Assembly: GCF_003367355.1 (NCBI RefSeq)
Contig: NZ_CP031413.1
Span: forward strand, 372,001-436,000
DNA length: 64,000 nt
Reading direction: 5' to 3'
Origin: Lysobacter sp. TY2-98
GTDB lineage: Bacteria; Pseudomonadota; Gammaproteobacteria; Xanthomonadales; Xanthomonadaceae
Positions 38,578 to 46,595 of this stretch are shown here, one piece after another (positions within the stretch are counted from its first letter, which is position 1; each line of letters opens with the position of its first letter). The position numbers were made by a program, and so were the translations under genes. The notes beneath the pieces are model-generated. The model saw only the letters and a list, made by a program, of their open reading frames with translations. It was not told where the DNA came from and searched no databases.

Positions 38578-39066
38578 TTACGCCGCGATCGCCTGCTCGA
38601 CGAGCCCCATCTCTTCGCTCGTCATCAGCCGTTCGATGTCGAGGAGGATCAGCATGCGTTCGTCGACCACGCCGAGGCCGGTGAGGAACTGGCGGTCGAT
38701 GGCGGAGCCGAGGTCGGGGACGGTGCGGACCTGCGAGGGCTCGAGGCGCAACACGTCGCTCACGCCGTCGACGACGATGCCGATCGTACGTCCGGCGACG
38801 CTGAGCACGATCATCACTGTGGTGTCGTCGTAGGTCGCGTTCGACAGCTGGAACTTCAGGCGCATGTCGACGACGGGGACGATCAGGCCGCGCAGGTTGA
38901 TCGCGCCCTTCACGAAGTCGGGCGCGCCCGGCAGGCGCGTGACCTGGTCGTAGCCGCGGATCTCCTGCACCTTCAGGATATCGACGCCGTACTCCTCGCT
39001 GCCGAGGGTGAACGTGAGGTACTCGTGGTCGGTGATCGCCGCGACGTCTTGGTTATCGGTGCTCAT
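38578..39066 (-). CDS. cheW: Chemotaxis coupling protein CheW
   Basis: 162 aa, a single CheW domain: YLTFTLGSEEYGVDILKVQEI, the receptor-binding loop FVKGAINLRGLIVPVVDMR, and GIVVDGVSDVLRLEPSQV. It bridges receptors to CheA in the array. Last gene of the STAS-cheY-cheA-cheW operon, 24 nt after cheA, and followed by a strong terminator. A second, longer CheW-domain protein is encoded at 42285-43052. Confidence 0.97.
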   Translation of the reverse strand: MSTDNQDVAAITDHEYLTFTLGSEEYGVDILKVQEIRGYDQVTRLPGAPDFVKGAINLRGLIVPVVDMRLKFQLSNATYDDTTVMIVLSVAGRTIGIVVDGVSDVLRLEPSQVRTVPDLGSAIDRQFLTGLGVVDERMLILLDIERLMTSEEMGLVEQAIAA

Positions 39067-39090
39067 GATGCGTTCCTGTGACTGCGCGGT

Positions 39091-41064
39091 TTACGCCGCG
39101 TCCTTCATGCGGATGTGCTGCGCGAGGCCGTCGGCGTCGACGATCAGCGCGACGCGGCCGTCGCCGAGGATCGTCGCGCCGGACACGCCCGCCACCTTGC
39201 GATAGTTCGATTCGAGGTTCTTGATCACGACCTGCTGCTGGCCGATGAGTTCGTCGACTTCCAGCGCGATGCGCTTGCCTTCGCTCTCGACCACGACGGC
39301 GATGGAAGGTGTGTCGAGCATCGCGCAGGTGCCCGGGCCGAACCCGTACTGCTCGGACAGGTTGACCATCGGGATGTAGTCGTCGCGCAGGCGCAGTACG
39401 CGATCGCCCCCACCAATCGTGCGGACTTCGTCGTCCTTCGGCTGCAGCGATTCGATGACGACGTTGAGCGGTAATACGAACACTTCGCTGCCGACCGCGA
39501 CCGTCATGCCGTCGAGGATGGCGAGCGTGAGCGGCAGGCGGATGGTCATCGTCGACCCCTTGCCCGTCACGCTGCGGATGTCGACGCTGCCACCGAGCGC
39601 CTGGATGTTCTTGCGCACTACATCCATTCCGACGCCGCGACCCGACACGTCGGTGAGCTTGTCGGCGGTGGAGAAGCCGGGGTGGAAGATGAGTTCCCAC
39701 ACCTGCGCGTCGGTCGGATTTTCGGCGAGCGGAAGATTGCGCTCGATCGCCTTCGCGAGAATCTTGTCGCGATTGAGGCCGCGGCCATCGTCGGTGACTT
39801 CGATGACGATGTGCCCGCCCTGGTGCCTTGCGGTGAGCGAGATCGTGCCCGTCTCGTCCTTGCCCGCAGCGCGACGATCCTCGGGCGACTCGAGGCCGTG
39901 GTCGATCGAGTTGCGGATGAGATGCACGAGCGGATCCACGATCTTCTCGATCACGCCCTTGTCGAGTTCGGTCTGCTCGCCGACCGTCTTCAGGCGCACC
40001 TTCTTGCCCAGGCGCGTCGCGAGATCGCGGACCATGCGCGGGAAGCGCGAGAACGCGAAGTCGACCGGCAGCATGCGGACGGACATCACCGCTTCCTGCA
40101 GGTCGCGCGAGTTGCGCTCGAGCTGGTTGATCGCAGCGAGCAGGCCTTCGAACTGCACGGGATCCAGGCCTTCCGCGCGCTGCTGCAGCATCGCCTGGGT
40201 GATCACGATTTCGCCGACGAGGTTGATCAGTGCGTCCACCTTGGTGACGGCCACACGGATCGAGCTCTCGGCGCCACCGCCGCTGGCGGTCGGTGCATGC
40301 GCGTCGTTCGACGCCGCGGTCTCGACCGCGACCGGCGCGACGTCGACGTCAGCGACTTCGGGTTCGACCGCCTCGATCACGAGATCGCACTGGTCTTCCA
40401 CCCACGCGAACACGTCGTCGATGGCGGCGCGCTTGACGGTGCCCGGCAGTTCGAACGACCAGCCGAGATACGCATTGACCGGATCGAACGCGCCGAATTT
40501 CGGCAACGTGTCTTCGAGGCAGACGATGTCGCGCGCGCCGAGGTCGGCGAGTTCGCGCAGCATGCGCAGCGGATCGTTGCCGCTCATGAAGAGCGACTCG
40601 AACGGACGGAAGTGGATGCGCCAGCACTCGGGGCCGTCGCTCTTCGGCTTCGCGGCCGCGGCGGTCGGCATCGGCGGCGCGACGCCGGTGAGCAGCGTGT
40701 CGAGCTCGCGCTTGCTGGCGTCGATCGCCGGCTGGTCGAGCGCGCCACCGCTTTCGGCGTACTGCAGCATGCCGCGCAGCACGTCCACGGACGTGAGCAG
40801 CACACTCACCGCGGCGGAATCGAGATGACGCTTGCCGGCGCGTGCTTCGTCCAGCAGCGTTTCCATCACGTGCGTGAAGTCGCTGATGTACTTGAAGCCG
40901 AACGTGCCGGCGCCGCCCTTGATGGAGTGGGCGGCACGGAAGATCGCGTTGATGGTGTCGGCGTCGGAACGACCGGACTCCATGCCCAGGAGGCCGGACT
41001 CCGCGATGTCGAGACCTTCGCGGCTTTCCTCGAAGAACGCCGCGTGGAACCGGCTCATGTCCAT
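39091..41064 (-). CDS. cheA: Chemotaxis histidine kinase CheA
   Basis: 657 aa. Domains in order: HPt with phospho-acceptor His46 in FRAAHSIKGGAG; a linker and a regulator-binding-type segment (CWRIHFRPFESLFMSGNDPL); dimerisation helices (VDALINLVGEIVITQAMLQQ); the ATPase with HLIRNSIDHGLES, DDGRGLN and GRGVGMDVVRK; and a C-terminal CheW-like domain ending in GRVALIVDADGLAQ. It passes phosphate from receptors to CheY and CheB. Two close ATGs (41064, 41058) are possible; CAGGAG upstream suits the first. Only one HPt domain is present, unlike the multi-HPt type IV pilus kinases. Confidence 0.97.
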   Translation of the reverse strand: MDMSRFHAAFFEESREGLDIAESGLLGMESGRSDADTINAIFRAAHSIKGGAGTFGFKYISDFTHVMETLLDEARAGKRHLDSAAVSVLLTSVDVLRGMLQYAESGGALDQPAIDASKRELDTLLTGVAPPMPTAAAAKPKSDGPECWRIHFRPFESLFMSGNDPLRMLRELADLGARDIVCLEDTLPKFGAFDPVNAYLGWSFELPGTVKRAAIDDVFAWVEDQCDLVIEAVEPEVADVDVAPVAVETAASNDAHAPTASGGGAESSIRVAVTKVDALINLVGEIVITQAMLQQRAEGLDPVQFEGLLAAINQLERNSRDLQEAVMSVRMLPVDFAFSRFPRMVRDLATRLGKKVRLKTVGEQTELDKGVIEKIVDPLVHLIRNSIDHGLESPEDRRAAGKDETGTISLTARHQGGHIVIEVTDDGRGLNRDKILAKAIERNLPLAENPTDAQVWELIFHPGFSTADKLTDVSGRGVGMDVVRKNIQALGGSVDIRSVTGKGSTMTIRLPLTLAILDGMTVAVGSEVFVLPLNVVIESLQPKDDEVRTIGGGDRVLRLRDDYIPMVNLSEQYGFGPGTCAMLDTPSIAVVVESEGKRIALEVDELIGQQQVVIKNLESNYRKVAGVSGATILGDGRVALIVDADGLAQHIRMKDAA

Positions 41065-41085
41065 GGGGACAAAACTCCTGCCGGC

Positions 41086-41451
41086 TTAGCCGAGGACCTT
41101 GCGGACCGTGGCGAGCAGCTGCTCCGGATCGAACGGCTTCACGAGCCAGCCGGTCGCGCCCGCGGCGCGGCCTTCCTGCTTCTTCTCCGGGCCCGACTCG
41201 GTGGTGAGCATGAGCAGCGGGGTGAAGCGGTAGTCGGGCAGCTGGCGCAGGTTGCGGATCAGCTCGATGCCATCCATGCGCGGCATGTTGACGTCGGTGA
41301 CCACCGCATCGAAACGCTTGGTCTTCGCGATGTCGAGCGCGGCCTGGCCGTCCTCGGCTTCGCTGACGTTGTAGCCACCCGACGACAGGGCGAACGCGAC
41401 CATCTGCCGCATGGAGGTGGAATCGTCGACGATCAGCAGTTGCGCGCTCAC
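41086..41451 (-). CDS. cheY: Chemotaxis response regulator CheY-like protein
   Basis: 121 aa, a stand-alone receiver domain. Start GTG at 41451 overlaps the STAS stop (GTGA). Acidic pair D9-D10 in LLIVDDSTSMRQM, phospho-acceptor Asp53 in VVTDVNMPRMDG, the switch Thr in LMLTTES and Lys in GWLVKPF. In this position, between a STAS gene and cheA, it is the type often found in sodium or energy-taxis che operons and may not be the motor-binding CheY. CheZ is not seen here. Confidence 0.93.
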   Translation of the reverse strand: MSAQLLIVDDSTSMRQMVAFALSSGGYNVSEAEDGQAALDIAKTKRFDAVVTDVNMPRMDGIELIRNLRQLPDYRFTPLLMLTTESGPEKKQEGRAAGATGWLVKPFDPEQLLATVRKVLG

Positions 41452-41747
41452 GCAGTTTCTCCGTTTACAACTTCAGTGTTTTCGACGCCCAGGCTCACCG
41501 CGAGCGCGAGCTGGCGCGCGGCATTGACCAGGGCAGGGGATGCGAGGGTGAAAACCGTGCGGCGACCGGCGCCCGCGCGATCGCGCACGAAGGCATGCAG
41601 CAGCTGCAGCCCGGCGGCGTGCACGCGCTGCACCTGGTCGGCGACGATCGAAACGGGTTCGTCGTCTTCGAGATGGGGCAGCAGCACCTGCTGCAGATCG
41701 CCCACGTGCTCGATGCCGAGATCGGATTGGAGGCTCAGTTCGGTCAT
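41448..41747 (-). CDS. STAS-domain protein at the head of the cheY-cheA-cheW operon
   Basis: 99 aa from the ATG at 41747. The sequence is a STAS fold: LQSDLGIEHVGDLQQVLLPHL, VSIVADQVQRVHAAGLQLLH, TVFTLASPALVNAARQLALA. The usual phospho-acceptor Ser/Thr position, just before the central LQLL helix, holds HAAG instead of DSSG, so regulation by phosphorylation is doubtful. Such proteins sit at the front of several che operons with unclear roles. A sigma-28-type promoter ends 35 nt upstream and the gene overlaps cheY. Confidence 0.8.
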   Translation of the reverse strand: MTELSLQSDLGIEHVGDLQQVLLPHLEDDEPVSIVADQVQRVHAAGLQLLHAFVRDRAGAGRRTVFTLASPALVNAARQLALAVSLGVENTEVVNGETA

Positions 41748-41781
41748 GACACGCCTCGCCGCGGAAAGGGTTACGACCGGT

Positions 41782-41808
41782 TTAACGGCCTCGGCGCGGG
41801 TGACTTGA
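41782..41808 (-). promoter_or_regulatory. Sigma-28 (FliA)-type promoter of the STAS-cheY-cheA-cheW operon
   Basis: Minus strand TCAAGTCA-N11-GCCGTTAA. Nearly the same half-sites and exact spacing as at 34459-34485. 35 nt before the ATG. Confidence 0.7.
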
Positions 41809-41968
41809 GGTGCGCGGGGTGGGGGTGTTGTGGGAGCCCGGTCGCAGTTCGTTGCGGGCGTGGGGCCGGGTGGCCTGGCCTCAGGCCGGGCCGCGCTGGT
41901 GCGGCGGAATGCGGTCGTCTGCAAGCGAGACACCCGTCGCGTTGCTCCGCGGATGAAGCGACACCAAA

Positions 41969-42160
41969 GGCGTTTCGTCCGCTGACGCGGCCGAGGCACT
42001 TTTCTTTGCTGGCCCAAAGAAAAGTCCCCCAAAGAAAGGGCCTTCCTTGACGGATCTACAGCCCGCGATCGGCGAGTGCGTCGCGATCGCCACAGTCGGC
42101 AACCTGCCTCGGGTGGCGACGGCCGACGTCGTGTCGGCCGCCCCTCCGGGGTCTTCACGA
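41969..42160 (+). repeat. Intergenic repeat, copy B
   Basis: Lies in the 537 bp gap between the STAS gene and the CheW-domain gene (41748-42284). Direct-orientation counterpart of copy A (38163-38420). The hairpin ACTTTTCTTTG/CAAAGAAAAGT is a perfect 11-bp stem here, and the distal palindrome CGGCCGAC/GTCGGCCG is kept with loop GTCGT (ATCGT in copy A). The remaining bases of the gap show no gene. Confidence 0.75.
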
Positions 42161-42284
42161 TTGGCGATAGCCCTCGATGCTTTCCGAAGGCTAGAGAAGC
42201 TGACTGAAGGGCTGTCTCGGGAGCTGCGCGGCCGCTGACGGCGTCGAAAGCGGAGCAGAGCTGCTCCTCGATCAACCGTAGTGC

Positions 42285-43052
42285 TCAGTCAAACAACGCA
42301 TCCGCATCCAGCAGCACCGTCGGCGCATCCGTCACACGCGCCACACCGAGCGTCGGCCCGGGATCCGCGCCCAGCAGCGGTGGTTCGACGTGTTCGCGTT
42401 CGAGCGACACCACGTCCTCGACGCAGGTCACCAGCACGCCGATCAGCTCGTCGTCGCGCTCGATCACCACCACGCGCGAACGCTCCTCGATGTGCACGGA
42501 GCCGACGTCGAGCCACAGCCCCAGGTCGAACACCGGCACGATGCGACCGCGCAGGTTCATCACGCCCAGCACCGAATGCGCGGCGCCGCGCATGGCGACG
42601 ACCGGCGCGACGCGGACGACTTCCTGCACCCGCAGCAGTTCGAAAGCGTACGAGTCGTTCGCGACGCAGACGCGCAGCCAGCGGTTGCCGCCGGTCGCGG
42701 TACGTGCACGGCCGGGCGGTGCGGCGACCGGCACGCGCGGAATCGGTGCGATCGGTGCCGTGGCGGCGAACGCTTCCAGCGACGGCAGTGCACGCGCGGG
42801 CGACGGCGCGGGGGCCGGATGCACGACCGGCGGCTCGATCGGCGCGACCACCGATGCGACGAACGCGGGCTCGATCGCGTCGTCGAACGCGGCCGTTTCG
42901 ACCGGCGAAGGGCTCTCGATCGCTTCGACCGCGCGCATCAGGGCTTCGGGTTCGAGCGCCGCGGGCGATGCCGGCAGGTCCGCAGCGGCCACGGCCGCAG
43001 GAGCGGGCTGGGTGCCGAGCAGTTCGTCGAGATAGGCGTCGATGGGGGCCAT
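42285..43052 (-). CDS. CheW-domain protein with long Ala/Pro-rich N-terminus
   Basis: 255 aa from the ATG at 43052, one base after the ParA-like stop. The first ~110 residues are a low-complexity Ala/Pro/Glu linker starting with a short helix (APIDAYLDELLG). The C-terminal ~145 residues are a CheW domain: WLRVCVANDSYAFELLRVQEV, AAHSVLGVMNLRGRIVPVFD, ELIGVLVTCVEDVVSLE. Together with ParA, MotC and MotD it forms the polar-flagellum unit seen in Pseudomonas and Xanthomonas, where the corresponding CheW-like protein works with a ParA partner in chemoreceptor positioning. That role is inferred from context. Confidence 0.85.
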   Translation of the reverse strand: MAPIDAYLDELLGTQPAPAAVAAADLPASPAALEPEALMRAVEAIESPSPVETAAFDDAIEPAFVASVVAPIEPPVVHPAPAPSPARALPSLEAFAATAPIAPIPRVPVAAPPGRARTATGGNRWLRVCVANDSYAFELLRVQEVVRVAPVVAMRGAAHSVLGVMNLRGRIVPVFDLGLWLDVGSVHIEERSRVVVIERDDELIGVLVTCVEDVVSLEREHVEPPLLGADPGPTLGVARVTDAPTVLLDADALFD

Positions 43053-43053
43053 G

Positions 43054-43824
43054 TCAGGCGGCCTCGCACTGAAGAGAAAGGGGGTCGAGGAGCCACTGCA
43101 GCGCCTCGCGGTAGGCGTCGGCGCCACGGCTCGCGAGCTTGGGGCCGGTCGCGACCGCGCTCGCGTCACGCAGGCGCGTGTCCAGCGGGATCGCGTCGGG
43201 GCTCACCTGCTCGCCGTAGGTCTCGCGCAGCTGTTCGAGGCTGTTCTGTCCCGAGCGCGTGCGCTTGTCGTGCAGCGTCGGAATGATCGCGCGCGGCAGC
43301 GGCCGACGACGCGAGCGTTCGACCATGTCCGCGGTGCGCAGCATGTCGCGCAGGCCGTGCAGCGCGAGCGGATCGGTCTGCGTGGGCGCGATCAGGCGAT
43401 CGGCCGCGGCCAGCGCGTTGACCATGAGCAGGCCAAGCGTCGGCGGGCAGTCGAGCAGTGCGTAGTCGTAGGTATCGCGTGCCGCATGCAGTGCGCGACC
43501 GAGCGCGAGGCCGAGCCCCGGCTGCGTTGCGCCGCGACGCTCGAGCGTCGCCAGCGAGGGCTGCGCGGGGCAGATCACCAGGCCTTCGACGGGGGTTCCG
43601 TGTGCAAGGCGCGACAGCATCTGCGTCGCATCGGTAAAGAGTTCGTACGAACCACGCGGCGGCGGCTCGACGGGAATGCCGAACGCATGCGACAGCGACG
43701 CATGCGGATCGAGATCGACGAGCAGCACGCGGAAGCCGGCGTCGGCGAGGCCGCGTGCAAGGCAGAGCGTCGTGGTCGTCTTGCCGACACCGCCCTTCTG
43801 GTTGGCGACTGCCCAGGTCTGCAT
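43054..43824 (-). CDS. ParA-family ATPase of the chemotaxis/flagellar cluster (ParC-like)
   Basis: 256 aa. A deviant Walker A motif KGGVGKTTT with Lys10 and Lys15, Walker A-prime LLVDLDPHASLSHAF and Walker B-like YALLDCPPTLG identify a ParA/MinD ATPase. In this operon position (between motD and a CheW-domain gene) the family places chemotaxis arrays at the pole (ParC of Vibrio and the ParA of Pseudomonas che clusters). Start and upstream stop share one base (TGATG). Chromosome partition is unlikely, as no parB is nearby. Confidence 0.88.
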   Translation of the reverse strand: MQTWAVANQKGGVGKTTTTLCLARGLADAGFRVLLVDLDPHASLSHAFGIPVEPPPRGSYELFTDATQMLSRLAHGTPVEGLVICPAQPSLATLERRGATQPGLGLALGRALHAARDTYDYALLDCPPTLGLLMVNALAAADRLIAPTQTDPLALHGLRDMLRTADMVERSRRRPLPRAIIPTLHDKRTRSGQNSLEQLRETYGEQVSPDAIPLDTRLRDASAVATGPKLASRGADAYREALQWLLDPLSLQCEAA

Positions 43825-44723
43825 CAGCCGGTCCTCCCGTCGCGGTGGATGTCCTGCGCATCGGCGACGCGCACGCGGGTGTCCGCGCCGGTCACGGCAT
43901 CGGCGCCCTGGCCGGCCGGCAGGATGACCAGCAGCACGCGGCGGTTGGCGTTGCGGCCTTCGACGGTCGCGTTGTCGGCGATCGGCTGGAATTCGGCGTA
44001 GCCCGTCATCGACAGCCGCGACGGCGCGATGCCCGCCTGCACCATCACGTGCAGCACGCTGGCCGCGCGCGCGGCGGAAAGCTCCCAGTTCGACGCGTAC
44101 AGCGCGTTCGCGATCGGCTGGTTGTCGGTATAGCCCTCGACGCGCAGCGCATTCGGCTGCCCGCGCAGCACGTCGGCGACCTTGCGCACGGTGTCGACCG
44201 CCAGCGTGTTCGGCAGCGCGGAACCGCTGGGAAACAGCAGGTCGCTCTGGATTTCGACTTCGAGGTAGTCGCTGCCCTGGCGTACGTGCACGAGCTTCTG
44301 CTGTACGAGGCCGGAGAGTGCATCACCGATGCGATCACCGAGGCCGCGCAGCTGCGCATGCGACGCGCTTTCACGCGTGGCACTCGGCGCTGCGGAATCG
44401 GTGTTGTTGTTCTCGTGCAGGCGCGGCACGTTCACCGGCGCGCTGCGGGTCGGACCGGCCGCACCGGCGGTGGCGAGCGACGGGCGGTCGTAGTCGGAAC
44501 CGCGCAGCTGCGTGCGGCCGAGCTGCACCGGCGCCATCGACTTCGGCGGTCCGCCGAACGCGGTCGACAATGAATCCGCGACCGCGCGGTACTTGCCCGC
44601 GTTGACCGACGAGATCGCGTACATCACGACGAAGAACGCGAGCAGCAGCGTCACGAGGTCGCCATAGGGAATGGCCCAGGCCTCGTGGTTGACGTGCTCC
44701 TCGTGGGCGAAGCGGCGCGCCAT
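43824..44723 (-). CDS. motD: Flagellar motor protein MotD (MotB family)
   Basis: 299 aa. An N-terminal cytoplasmic piece and a single membrane helix with the proton-channel region IPYGDLVTLLLAFFVVMYAIS (Asp22 in GDLVT) match MotB. A long Ala/Ser/Asn linker leads to the OmpA-like peptidoglycan-binding domain: LRVEGYTDNQPIANALYASN and ELSAARAASVLHVM. It anchors the second stator type to the cell wall. Coupled to motC upstream (TGATG) and to the ParA gene downstream. Confidence 0.93.
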   Translation of the reverse strand: MARRFAHEEHVNHEAWAIPYGDLVTLLLAFFVVMYAISSVNAGKYRAVADSLSTAFGGPPKSMAPVQLGRTQLRGSDYDRPSLATAGAAGPTRSAPVNVPRLHENNNTDSAAPSATRESASHAQLRGLGDRIGDALSGLVQQKLVHVRQGSDYLEVEIQSDLLFPSGSALPNTLAVDTVRKVADVLRGQPNALRVEGYTDNQPIANALYASNWELSAARAASVLHVMVQAGIAPSRLSMTGYAEFQPIADNATVEGRNANRRVLLVILPAGQGADAVTGADTRVRVADAQDIHRDGRTG

Positions 44724-45463
44724 CAGTGCAGGTATCCCGTCAGGCGTGATTCGATGTTGCGCGGGTTCTCGCCCTGCGCGATTGCGACCAGGCCTTCGAT
44801 CAGCATTTCGCGCTCGGTGGCCTGCGCGTTGATCACGCCCTTGAGCTTGGATGCCATCGGAAGAAGCATCAGGTTCGCCGAACCGATGCCGTAGATCGTC
44901 GCGGTGAACGCGGCGGCGATGCCGTGGCCGAGATGGCCCGGATCGGCGAGGTTCTTCATCACCGCCATCAGGCCGAGCACGGCGCCGATGATGCCGAGCG
45001 TGGGCGCGTAGATGCCCATGCCTTCGAACACCTTGGCGGCGGCCATGTCGCGATGCTGCTGGCTCTGCAGTTCGATTTCGAGCGTCTGCCGGATCTGCTC
45101 CGGCTCACTGCCGTCGACCACCATCTGCAGACCCTTGCGCAGGAAGTCGTCCTGTACGCCCGACAGTTCCGGCTCCAGGCCGAGCAGGCCCTGGCGGCGC
45201 GCGGTATTGCTCCAGTCGACGATGCGGCGCACCTGGGCGTGACCGTCGCGCGCCGGCGGGCTGAACACCCAGCGCACGATCTTCATGGCGCGACGGAACG
45301 TCGCCATCGGCGTCTGCACGAGAATCGCTGCGAGCGTGCCGAGAATGACGATGACGAACGCCGCGGGCGACCACAGCCCGGCGAGCCCCGCGCCCTTGAG
45401 CACGCTGCCGCCCAGCAACGCGGCAAGCGCGAGCACGACGCCGATGAAGGAGAGCCTATCCAT
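44723..45463 (-). CDS. motC: Flagellar motor protein MotC (MotA family)
   Basis: 246 aa from the ATG at 45463. Four membrane helices: two N-terminal (FIGVVLALAALLGGSVL and AFVIVILGTLAAILV) and two after the cytoplasmic loop (GIYAPTLGIIGAVLGLMAVM and GIAAAFTATIYGIGSANLML) with the conserved Pro of the torque-generating stator. No Shine-Dalgarno sequence is visible; the weak sigma-28-type box ends only 8 bases before the start, so the message may be almost leaderless. First gene of motC-motD-parA-cheW. Confidence 0.92.
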   Translation of the reverse strand: MDRLSFIGVVLALAALLGGSVLKGAGLAGLWSPAAFVIVILGTLAAILVQTPMATFRRAMKIVRWVFSPPARDGHAQVRRIVDWSNTARRQGLLGLEPELSGVQDDFLRKGLQMVVDGSEPEQIRQTLEIELQSQQHRDMAAAKVFEGMGIYAPTLGIIGAVLGLMAVMKNLADPGHLGHGIAAAFTATIYGIGSANLMLLPMASKLKGVINAQATEREMLIEGLVAIAQGENPRNIESRLTGYLH

Positions 45464-45471
45464 CGGTGTTG

Positions 45472-45499
45472 TTAACGGGCGGAACGCGGCAGTTCTTGA
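45472..45499 (-). promoter_or_regulatory. Weak sigma-28-type promoter of motC-motD-parA
   Basis: Minus strand TCAAGAAC-N12-CCCGTTAA, one base longer in spacing and one mismatch in the -10 half compared with the other sites. Very close to the motC ATG. Confidence 0.4.
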
Positions 45500-45866
45500 G
45501 CTGTCCGCGGCTGGGGCATCTGTGATCGAGCGCACGCGGTGCGAGGAGCGCGACCACCTCGGTGCGGCGAATGAAGCCCCTCGGACAAGGGGCACGAGAT
45601 CAGAACACGACCGATGGAGCAGGGCTGCGGCGGTGCCGCTTCATCGGGCTGTGCCCGCGATCGCGTCTGCTGCCGTGCGCAGCCCGTCGGGGACACCTGG
45701 CGGCGATGCGTCTCGTCGATCGCGCCCATATAGGTGCGCCCGAACGGATTCAGACAGTGGAAGGCGAGGCCCGATCACCCCAGTGCCCTGTGGGCGTCGA
45801 GGCTCAGCGCGCGAGCGAGGTCATCCGTGGGATCGCACGCGAAGACACGAAACGCCCATGCGGCCT
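45500..45866. other. Intergenic region with no recognised feature
   Basis: 367 bp between the motC promoter and the end of the L,D-transpeptidase gene. Short frames exist on both strands but resemble no family and have no ribosome site. A small inverted repeat CCCCT/AGGGG lies near 45575-45590, without a T-run. Confidence 0.5.
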
Positions 45867-46595
45867 TCAGCGGCGGGCGGACCGTGCGTGTCTTCCACTG
45901 CTGTGTTGCGCAGTCTCGCGACTTTGCACGAACTCCGGGAAGACCTCGGCCAGCGGCGTCGTGTCCGGCAGGATGTAGAACACGCCGCCCTTTTCGAACG
46001 TCGGGCGGACGACCTGCTCGTAGAACTCCGGCGATACGTTGATGCAGCCATGCGTGACGCGGTTGTCGTCCGGTGACGCGGATGCGAGGCGCTCGGCGCG
46101 CTTCTCAGAGGGGACGCCCGTAGCGGTCGGGTGCATGGAGACCGAGGAATCGTAGTCCACCCACAACACGCGGCCGGCGTCGATCGAGGGGCCGAACCCG
46201 CCCACGAAGCGACCGGCGGGCGTCGTGCGATCCCGGCCCGGAATTTCGGCAAGCGCGAGACCTGCCACGCCAGGGGCCGAGTGATCGCCGATCGCCGAGC
46301 CGAACAGACCGGGCGCCGCGCCCAGAAGACGGCCGTCGCCACGGAACACCAGGACCTGTGCAGCCGCCTTGTCGATGATCGCGAACGGATAGCCTTCGCT
46401 GTCCTTGGTGGCGACGACCCAGCCGGCCAGCTCGATCACCGTGCTGGACACGTCCTGGCCTTGCGGGAGCTGGTCGACGGCTTCGACCGGTGGGGTGCCG
46501 TCGTCGGCAGCCACCGCGCCGAAGCTCGCGAATGCCAGCGCAAGCGTCAGCGCACCGCAAGCAGCCCGGATCGCAGCGTGTGTGGACGTACGGAT
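45867..46595 (-). CDS. Exported L,D-transpeptidase (YkuD) family protein with apparent ATC start
   Basis: 242 aa if translation starts at the ATC at 46595-46593. That codon has GGGGA eight bases upstream and gives a good signal peptide (ACGALTLALAFASFGAVAAD). No in-frame ATG, GTG or TTG lies between the upstream gene's terminator (46634-46665) and the signal peptide. The YkuD catalytic motif is present: His in VSMHPTATGVP and NRVTHGCINVSPEFYEQVV, with TTPAGRF earlier. These enzymes cross-link peptidoglycan or attach Lpp-type lipoproteins to it. An Lpp-like lipoprotein gene lies directly upstream, which suits the second role. The C-terminus (SSGRHARSARR) is basic and probably disordered. Confidence 0.75.
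   Translation of the reverse strand: MRTSTHAAIRAACGALTLALAFASFGAVAADDGTPPVEAVDQLPQGQDVSSTVIELAGWVVATKDSEGYPFAIIDKAAAQVLVFRGDGRLLGAAPGLFGSAIGDHSAPGVAGLALAEIPGRDRTTPAGRFVGGFGPSIDAGRVLWVDYDSSVSMHPTATGVPSEKRAERLASASPDDNRVTHGCINVSPEFYEQVVRPTFEKGGVFYILPDTTPLAEVFPEFVQSRETAQHSSGRHARSARR

Noticed and set aside
43054..43824. ParA-like gene considered as a chromosome or plasmid partition gene
   Set aside because: No parB or parS-like site nearby, and its position between motD and a CheW-domain gene is that of the chemotaxis-array ParA proteins.
45472..45729. Short minus-strand frame upstream of motC
   Set aside because: Composition is Pro/Arg/Gln-rich, no ribosome site, and it would cover the putative motC promoter.
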